In this document: positions 56,073-64,000 of the stretch, in pieces | How positions within the stretch are numbered: position 1 is the stretch's first letter | Layout of the letters: the number at the start of each line of letters is the position of its first letter | Assembly: GCF_000297395.2 (NCBI RefSeq) | Contig: NZ_HF570108.1 | Coordinates: forward strand, 1,823,323-1,887,322 | Source: Micromonospora lupini str. Lupac 08 | Lineage (GTDB): Bacteria > Actinomycetota > Actinomycetes > Mycobacteriales > Micromonosporaceae | DNA: 64,000 nt | Direction of reading: 5' to 3' | Position numbers and translations under genes: made by a program | Notes under the pieces: generated by a model | Database searches by the model: none | What the model was told of the DNA's origin: nothing | What the model saw: only the letters and a program-made list of their open reading frames with translations

Positions 56073-57083
56073 ATGAGATTGCTGGTGTTGGGCGGTACGG
56101 GTTTCGTCGGTGGTGCGACGGTCGCCGAGGCGGTACGCCGGGGCTGGTCGGTGACGGTGTTCAACCGGGGGCTGCACGGCTCGGTTCCGCCGGGCGTACA
56201 CCTGTTGCGGGGTGATCGGACCGCGCCCGACGGTCTGGCCGCACTGGCCGGCGGCGAGTGGGACGTGGTGGTGGACACCTGGGACGGCGCGCCGCGGGCC
56301 GCGCGCGACGCGGCCCGCGCCCTGGTCGACGCCGTCGGGCACTTTGTCTACGTCTCCAGCGGCTCGGTCTACGCCGACCCGGTGGCACCCGGCTCGGACG
56401 AGACGGCGCCGGTGGCCGACGGTGACCCGGACGCTGTCGACGGCGACTACCAGCAGCTCAAGGCGGGGGCGGAGCGGGCGGTGCGGGAGGTCTTCGAGAA
56501 CCGCGCGCTGATCGCCCGGGCCGGGCTGATCCTCGGTCCGGGGGAGGACATCGGCAGGCTGCCCTGGTGGCTGAACCGGATCGCGCGGGGCGGCGACGTG
56601 CTCGCCCCCGGCCCGGCCGAGCTGCCCATCCAGTGCATCGACGTGCGCGACCTGGCCAGCTGGATGCTGGACCAGGGCGAGCGGGGGCAGGGCGGCACGT
56701 TCAACGCGGTCAGCCGCCCCGGGCACTCCACGATGGGTGAGCTGCTCGACGAGTGCGTGGCGGTCACCGGCTCCGACGCCCGGCTGCGTTGGATCGATCC
56801 CGAGTCGATCCTCGCCGCCGGTGTGGAGCCGTGGAACGAGCTGCCGATCTGGTTGCCGCTCGGGCATCCGTACCGCTGGCTGCTGGAGCGGGACACCAGC
56901 CGGGCTCACGCGGCGGGGTTGACCTGCCGGCCGGTGGCCGAGACGGTGGCGGACACGTGGCGGTGGCTGCGGGAGGTGGGCACGGTCCCGCCGCGCGCCG
57001 GCAGGCCCGACCCTGGTTCGGTCGGCCTGGACCCGGCCCGGGAGGCCGCGTTGCTGGCCGCGGCCGAGCCTGCGGCGGGCTGA
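56073..57083 (+). CDS. NAD-dependent epimerase/dehydratase family protein
   Basis: 336 residues with an extended SDR fold: cofactor motif LGGTGFVGG at residues 6-14, VYVSSGSVYADP, and catalytic YxxxK in DYQQLKAGAE. The middle contains the isoflavone-reductase-like INRIARGGDVLAPGP type substrate loop (read here as LNRIARGGDVL). It uses NAD(P) on a nucleotide sugar or similar alcohol; the substrate is unknown. The ATG at 56073 follows AGGGTGGAGC. Confidence 0.85.
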   Translation: MRLLVLGGTGFVGGATVAEAVRRGWSVTVFNRGLHGSVPPGVHLLRGDRTAPDGLAALAGGEWDVVVDTWDGAPRAARDAARALVDAVGHFVYVSSGSVYADPVAPGSDETAPVADGDPDAVDGDYQQLKAGAERAVREVFENRALIARAGLILGPGEDIGRLPWWLNRIARGGDVLAPGPAELPIQCIDVRDLASWMLDQGERGQGGTFNAVSRPGHSTMGELLDECVAVTGSDARLRWIDPESILAAGVEPWNELPIWLPLGHPYRWLLERDTSRAHAAGLTCRPVAETVADTWRWLREVGTVPPRAGRPDPGSVGLDPAREAALLAAAEPAAG

Positions 57084-57146
57084 CCGGCGACCGCCGGAGC
57101 CCGATGAGGTCCTTGCCGGTGGGCGAAGTCAAGACGCTCGTGGCTG

Positions 57147-58130
57147 CTACCCCGCGATCGCACCGGCGGTCGGTGCCGTGAGCACCTCGTCGACAGCACG
57201 GCGCGGGGTGGGGCGGCCCGGTTGGCCGTACCCGATGCGCAGCGCCATCTGCGGTGCGCCGAACCGCCCCAGCGACACCCGTAGCTGCTCCCGCGCCGTA
57301 GGCACCTCGATCGGCTGGGACAGCAGCGACACGCTGAGCCCCGCGTCGGTGGCGGTGAGCAGCACCCGTTGCAGGGCCTGCCCGGCGACCACCTGGTCCA
57401 CTGCGGTGTTGCCGACCGAGCCGAGCACCCCCACCAGGGGTTCGGGTTCGAAGTCCCGCCCCGGCGCGCGGTCCCGTCCACCGAAGCCGCGCGTCGGCAG
57501 CACGTCCTGCGGCTCGTGCTGCGGGCCACCGGCCGCGGCCGGCAGGCCGTCCGGCGCGGGCTCGTGACGCAGCCACAGTTCCCGCTCGGCGCGGTACGCG
57601 GGGTCGCGCTCCAGGACCCGGTGCGCGCTGCGGGCGATCTCGCCGAACGCGGTCACGGCGCTCACCCCGATCAGCAGCTCCAGCCAGCACTGCTCGGCGC
57701 GGGCCGCCTCGGCGAGGCGCCACCGCGCGTCGGACGGCACCGGGTCCGGCCAGAATGGGAGCCGGTTGCTGAACCGGCGGGGGATGGCCGCGTGCAGGCT
57801 CTGCTCGGCGGGTGTGGGCCGGCGCGGGAGGTCCGGCACCAGCCGGGCCAGCAGGTCCGGCTCGGCCGGGTCGGGGCGCAGCCGTACCCGGGCCGGGGCG
57901 CCGGCCGCGGCCAGCGCGAGCCGCAGGTTGAACAGGGCGGCACCGCAGGCGATCCGTACGCCCCAACCGCTCGGATCGGTTGCCGGCAGTCGCCGGGTCG
58001 GATCGGCAAGCACCTCGATCCCACCGTCGCGCAGCCGTAACCGCCACGGCTGGGTGTTGTGCAGCGACGGCGCCCGGACCGCGTCCGCGGCGGCGGCCCG
58101 CAGTTGGTCTGTGGTGTAGCCGATGTCCAT
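57147..58130 (-). CDS. Acg family FMN-binding oxidoreductase (nitroreductase-like)
   Basis: 327 residues. SLHNTQPWRLRL near residue 22 and a weak nitroreductase fold (ACGAALFNLRLALAAAG, ATDAGLSVSLLSQPIEV) mark the Acg family of Mycobacterium (Rv2032, Rv3127), members of the DosR dormancy regulon. It is a homologue of the 327-residue protein at 60817. Its promoter carries a candidate DosR box at 58212-58231, and it is divergent from the DevR-like regulator. Confidence 0.87.
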   Translation of the reverse strand: MDIGYTTDQLRAAAADAVRAPSLHNTQPWRLRLRDGGIEVLADPTRRLPATDPSGWGVRIACGAALFNLRLALAAAGAPARVRLRPDPAEPDLLARLVPDLPRRPTPAEQSLHAAIPRRFSNRLPFWPDPVPSDARWRLAEAARAEQCWLELLIGVSAVTAFGEIARSAHRVLERDPAYRAERELWLRHEPAPDGLPAAAGGPQHEPQDVLPTRGFGGRDRAPGRDFEPEPLVGVLGSVGNTAVDQVVAGQALQRVLLTATDAGLSVSLLSQPIEVPTAREQLRVSLGRFGAPQMALRIGYGQPGRPTPRRAVDEVLTAPTAGAIAG

Positions 58131-58211
58131 GGCGGTGCTCCCTTCCGGTGGGTCGATCGTCGAGCCGGGACGGTCGGCCACCCCTACGGTCCGCCCGCCG
58201 GGTGGGGCCGA

Positions 58212-58231
58212 GCAGGGCCGGACGTCCCGAT
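58212..58231 (-). promoter_or_regulatory. Candidate DosR/DevR box before the first nitroreductase
   Basis: Read on the minus strand it is ATCGGGACGTCCGGCCCTGC, fitting the pattern TCGGGAC-N-T-N-CG-N-CCC shared with two further sites in this locus. Confidence 0.55.
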
Positions 58232-58340
58232 CCACCGGGTCCGACCGCCCGGGGCCGGGACCACCGGAGGCCGCCGGCGGGCCGGGGCCGTCCCGACCCG
58301 CCCGCCCGGCACCGACGCCGGCCGGGACGACTGACGCCGG

Positions 58341-58360
58341 GTCGGGACCTTCGGCCCGTG
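58341..58360 (+). promoter_or_regulatory. Candidate DosR/DevR box before the DevR-like gene
   Basis: GTCGGGACCTTCGGCCCGTG agrees with the mycobacterial DosR consensus (TTSGGGACTWWAGTCCCSAA) at 14 of 20 bases. It ends 20 nt before a TAGAAA -10-like hexamer (58381-58386) and 32 nt before the ATG, the usual place of an activator box. Confidence 0.65.
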
Positions 58361-58392
58361 CGCCTGGCCAGCGGCGCCTGTAGAAACGAGTA

Positions 58393-59031
58393 ATGATCCG
58401 CGTCTTCCTCCTCGACGACCACGAGGTCGTCCGCCGTGGCCTGGCCGACCTGCTGCAGAGCAGCGGTGACATCGAGGTGGTCGGCGAGTCCGGCTCCGCG
58501 CAGGAGGCGTCCCGCCGCATCCCGGCGCTGCGGCCCGACGTGGCGATCCTCGACGCCCGGCTGCCCGACGGCAACGGCATCGACGTGTGCCGCGACATCA
58601 GGGCCGTCGACTCGTCCATCAAGGGCCTGATCCTCACCTCGTACGAGGACGACGAGGCGCTGTTCGCCGCGATCATGGCGGGGGCCGCCGGGTACGTGCT
58701 CAAGCAGATCCGCGGCACCGACCTGGTCGACGCGGTGCGTCGGGTGGCGGCCGGGCAGTCCCTGCTCGATCCGGCGATCACCGCCCGGGTCCTGGAGCGC
58801 ATCCGCAACGGCGTCGAGCAGCCGCGCGAGCTGAAGTCGCTCACCGAGCAGGAGCGGCGGATCCTGGAGTACGTGGCGGAGGGGCTCACCAACCGGGAGA
58901 TCGCCGGGAAGATGTTCCTCGCGGAGAAGACGGTGAAGAACTACGTCTCCAGCGTGCTGGCGAAGCTCGGCCTGGAGCGTCGCACCCAGGCCGCCGTCCT
59001 GGCCACCCGCCTGCTCGGCAAGACCACCTGA
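58393..59031 (+). CDS. devR: DevR/DosR-like response regulator
   Basis: 212 residues, the length of DosR. The receiver domain has acid pocket LLDDHE, phosphorylation site D54 in VAILDARLPDG, and LKQIRG. The C-terminal LuxR-type HTH includes LTEQERRILEYVAEGLTNREIA and KTVKNYVSSVLAKLG, closely resembling the DNA-contact helix of M. tuberculosis DosR. It should activate the boxes in this locus under hypoxia, NO or CO. It is convergent with the kinase gene (10 nt between stops). Confidence 0.92.
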   Translation: MIRVFLLDDHEVVRRGLADLLQSSGDIEVVGESGSAQEASRRIPALRPDVAILDARLPDGNGIDVCRDIRAVDSSIKGLILTSYEDDEALFAAIMAGAAGYVLKQIRGTDLVDAVRRVAAGQSLLDPAITARVLERIRNGVEQPRELKSLTEQERRILEYVAEGLTNREIAGKMFLAEKTVKNYVSSVLAKLGLERRTQAAVLATRLLGKTT

Positions 59032-59041
59032 GCTGCGCCGG

Positions 59042-61800
<2,759 letters not shown>

Positions 61801-61890
61801 CGTCCTGACCTTTCCATCTCTGCCATCGCTCACCTGGCGGTGACGCGCGGTGTCTCGCCGCTCCATCCTGGGGCATCGCCGGACGTCGTG

Positions 61891-61910
61891 CAGGGGTCGC
61901 AGGTCCCGAA
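61891..61910 (-). promoter_or_regulatory. Candidate DosR/DevR box before the nitroreductase-devS unit
   Basis: On the minus strand TTCGGGACCTGCGACCCCTG; 16 of 20 bases equal the box before devR, and a -10-like CAGGAT follows after the same 20-nt spacing. Confidence 0.65.
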
Positions 61911-61913
61911 CCC

Positions 61914-61957
61914 GCGGGTCGTGGAGCCCACCGGGGCGGGTCGTGGAGCACACCGGG
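61914..61957. repeat. 22-bp tandem duplication
   Basis: Two adjacent copies (61914-61935 and 61936-61957) differ at one base; they lie just upstream of the DosR-like box of the nitroreductase-devS unit. Confidence 0.8.
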
Positions 61958-62004
61958 CGCGTCCAACGGGCGGCTCGGATGCCGGCGATGTGCCGAGCCA
62001 CCAG

Positions 62005-62023
62005 GACGCGCCGCTGGCGCGTC
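62005..62023 (-). terminator. Short hairpin downstream of the universal stress protein gene
   Basis: Perfect 8-bp stem (GACGCGCC at 62005-62012, complement 62016-62023) with a 3-nt loop, 33 nt after the stop codon of the minus-strand gene. Confidence 0.5.
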
Positions 62024-62056
62024 ACCGCCGACGCGGGCAGGTGAGCGAGCGCGGCC

Positions 62057-62902
62057 TCAGCGTTCCCGGACGACCGCGACCGGGCAGCCGGCGTGCTGGA
62101 TCACCTGCTGGCTGACCGAGCCGAGCAGCATCCCGGCCAGCCCACCCCGACCCCGACTGCCGACCACCACCAACTGCGCGGACCGGCTCGACTCGATGAG
62201 CGTCCCCGCCGGGCTGCCCGCGACGAGGTCGAGCGTCATGTCCAGCTCGGGGTACGTCCGCCGCCACGGCTCCAGCGCCTCCTCGACGGCGGCCTGCTCG
62301 TCGGGCTTGCCGGCCGCCCCGTCGGGGCCGGGCGTCCAGGCGTGCAGCACGCGCAGCGACACCCGGCGTTGGGCGGCCCGTTCCGCCGCGAAGCCGAGCG
62401 CCACAAGCGACGGCTCCGAACCGTCCACGCCGACCGCCACCGGGGCGTCCGGCCCGCCTGCCGTTCCGTCGCGCACCACCACGACCGGGCAGTGCGCGTG
62501 GGCGGCGACCGCCACCGCCGTCGACCCGGTCAGCAGGCCGCCGAACCCGCCGTGGCCCCGACTGCCGAGCACCAGCAGCCCTGCGTCGGCGGAGCGCTCC
62601 TGCAACACCAGGGCGGGCGGCCCGTCGTACACCTCGCCGGTGATCGTCAGGCCGGGATGCGCGGCGGTGGCGTCCGCCGCGGCCTTGCGGACCAGGTCGT
62701 CGACCTGCCGCCGGGCGGTGTCGTCCGGCCAGACACCGGGCGCCACGCCCGGACCGACCCAACTGGCCACCGTCAGCCATTCGAAGACGTACGCCAGCCG
62801 CACCGGCTGGCCGCTGCGCTCGGCCTCGGCCAGCGCCCAGTCCAGGGCCACCGACGCGTCGGTGGAGCCGTCGTAGCCGACCAGGATCTCCGCGTCCCGC
62901 AC
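62057..62902 (-). CDS. Tandem-domain universal stress protein
   Basis: 281 residues made of two UspA domains (about 5-143 and 152-281). Each has the ATP-binding pattern G-2X-G-9X-G-S/T: GSRGHGGFGGLLTGSTA and GSRGRGGLAGMLLGSVS, and each opens with VGxDGS. Tandem USPs of this kind are typical DosR-regulon members in mycobacteria. The GTG at 62902 follows AGGAGGAC and starts 10 nt after the phosphoketolase stop, so both are in one message. Confidence 0.92.
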   Translation of the reverse strand: MRDAEILVGYDGSTDASVALDWALAEAERSGQPVRLAYVFEWLTVASWVGPGVAPGVWPDDTARRQVDDLVRKAAADATAAHPGLTITGEVYDGPPALVLQERSADAGLLVLGSRGHGGFGGLLTGSTAVAVAAHAHCPVVVVRDGTAGGPDAPVAVGVDGSEPSLVALGFAAERAAQRRVSLRVLHAWTPGPDGAAGKPDEQAAVEEALEPWRRTYPELDMTLDLVAGSPAGTLIESSRSAQLVVVGSRGRGGLAGMLLGSVSQQVIQHAGCPVAVVRER

Positions 62903-62912
62903 GTCGTCCTCC

Positions 62913-64000
62913 TCAGGGGTTGGTCGGGTCGGTCTCGCGGACCCAGCGCCACTCGGCGACCCGGGGATCGTCCTCGCCGTGCTCACGGGTGTAGTCGCGG
63001 GCGGCCTGGCGGGCGTCGACCATCTGCTGACGCAGGTGCGCGGCGCGGGCGCCCAGGCCGGGCACCCGGTCGATGACGTCGATGACCAGGTGGAACCGGT
63101 CCAGGTCGTTGAGCATCACCATGTCGAACGGGGTGGTGGTGGTGCCCTCCTCCTTGTAGCCGCGCACGTGCAGGTTGTCATGGTTGGAGCGGCGGTAGGT
63201 CAGACGGTGGATCAGCCACGGGTAGCCGTGGTAGGCGAAGATGACCGGCCGGTCCGCGGTGAAGATGGTGTCGAACTCCTTGTCCGGCAGGCCGTGCGGG
63301 TGTTCGGTGTCCGGCTGCAGACGCATCAGGTCGACCACGTTGACCAGCCGCACCTTTAGCTCCGGCAGGTGTTCGCGCAGCAGCTCGGTGGCGGCCAGCG
63401 TCTCCAGGGTGGGCACGTCACCGCAGCAGGCCAGGACGACGTCCGGCTCGCTGCCGCCGTCGCTGCTGGCCCACTCCCAGATGCCCAGCCCACGGCGGGT
63501 GTGCTGGATCGCCTCGGTCATCGTCAGCCAGTTCGGCGCCGGCTGCTTCCCGGCCACCACCACGTTGATGTAGTGCCGGCTGCGCAGACAGTGGTCCATG
63601 GTGGAAAGCAGGGTGTTGGCGTCCGGCGGCAGGTAGACCCGCACCACCTCGGCCTTCTTGTTGACCACGTGGTCGATGAAGCCCGGGTCCTGGTGCGAGA
63701 AGCCGTTGTGGTCCTGCCGCCACACGTGGCTGGACAGCAGGTAGTTCAGTGCGGCGAGCGGCTGCCGCCAGGGGATCGCCCGGGTCACCTTCAGCCACTT
63801 GGCGTGCTGGTTGAGCATCGAGTCGACGATGTGGATGAACGCCTCGTAGCTGGTGAACACGCCGTGCCTGCCGGTCAGCAGGTAACCCTCCAGCCAGCCC
63901 TGGCACAGGTGCTCGGAGAGCACCTCCATGACCCGGCCGTCGGGGGAGAGGTGGTCGTCGCCGGGGACCGTGGCGCCCATCCAGGCCCGGTCGGTCACCT
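62913..64000 (-). CDS. xfp: Xylulose-5-phosphate/fructose-6-phosphate phosphoketolase, C-terminal part; runs off the window
   Basis: The last 362 or so residues of a protein of about 790. Family motifs include [69 protein letters not shown] and [17 protein letters not shown]. This thiamine-diphosphate enzyme splits sugar phosphates to acetyl phosphate, yielding ATP without respiration, which fits an oxygen-limited state. It is co-transcribed with the universal stress protein; the N-terminal part with the ThDP site is outside the window. Confidence 0.94.
   Translation of the reverse strand, partial: VTDRAWMGATVPGDDHLSPDGRVMEVLSEHLCQGWLEGYLLTGRHGVFTSYEAFIHIVDSMLNQHAKWLKVTRAIPWRQPLAALNYLLSSHVWRQDHNGFSHQDPGFIDHVVNKKAEVVRVYLPPDANTLLSTMDHCLRSRHYINVVVAGKQPAPNWLTMTEAIQHTRRGLGIWEWASSDGGSEPDVVLACCGDVPTLETLAATELLREHLPELKVRLVNVVDLMRLQPDTEHPHGLPDKEFDTIFTADRPVIFAYHGYPWLIHRLTYRRSNHDNLHVRGYKEEGTTTTPFDMVMLNDLDRFHLVIDVIDRVPGLGARAAHLRQQMVDARQAARDYTREHGEDDPRVAEWRWVRETDPTNP

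Overview
The window is very GC-rich (roughly 70-73 percent by eye). It has many GTG starts, ATGA/GTGA overlaps and leaderless-looking promoters, and carries BsaP beside bioB, a CebR-type cellobiose locus and CxxC-rich small proteins. This fits a soil actinomycete of the Micromonosporaceae, most likely Micromonospora or a close relative. That placement rests on gene content and remembered family resemblance, not on a database search.

Layout. 1-4.4 kb (minus): sbcC (partial), sbcD and a HerA-like ATPase, a DNA-end-processing set. 4.5-5.9 kb: a RibD-like reductase translationally coupled to a 39-residue cysteine-rich protein, facing a pRiA4b ORF-3 family gene. 6.0-12.1 kb: a complete cellobiose/cello-oligosaccharide uptake operon (binding protein, two permeases, GH1 beta-glucosidase, LacI regulator) behind two CebR-like operators. 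12.1-18.1 kb: acyl-CoA dehydrogenase plus phosphotransferase, two ACT-domain proteins (one fused to a GNAT domain) and an aldehyde dehydrogenase. 18.4-26.1 kb: an LPxTG surface protein, a five-module GH9 cellulase with its own CebR-like operator, a DUF488 protein, and a GH10-CBM13-GH62 xylanase/arabinofuranosidase flanked by a partial copy of the acetyltransferase gene on its other side. 26.1-30.0 kb: biotin genes bsaP, bioB, bioF and bioD. 30.0-35.4 kb: a two-component system and ABC exporter sharing a promoter motif, a deacetylase and a small membrane protein. 35.4-43.9 kb: P450 plus methyltransferase, an anchored secreted protein, an M36 metallopeptidase, an AlkB-type monooxygenase, a TIGR03086 protein and a TetR regulator.

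44.3-55.2 kb: a tRNA Gly-Cys-Val cluster and a second tRNA Gly-Val cluster bracket about 10.7 kb. That segment holds a four-gene MacB/FtsX-type ABC system (one ATPase carries an AbrB-like tail), an acetyltransferase remnant, an ArsR-type regulator divergent from a PEP mutase/isocitrate lyase family enzyme, and a DUF6458 membrane protein. 55.3-57.1 kb: a stand-alone TOPRIM protein and an NAD-dependent epimerase.

57.1-64 kb looks like a DosR/DevR dormancy-type locus: two Acg-type nitroreductases, a DevR-like regulator, a GAF-GAF DevS-like kinase, a tandem universal stress protein and a phosphoketolase (partial). Three near-identical candidate DosR boxes sit in front of its promoters.

Taken together, the sugar-uptake operon and the secreted hydrolases form a plant-biomass utilisation region, partly tied together by shared operators. 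The right end is a hypoxia/redox stress module with its own sensor and regulator.
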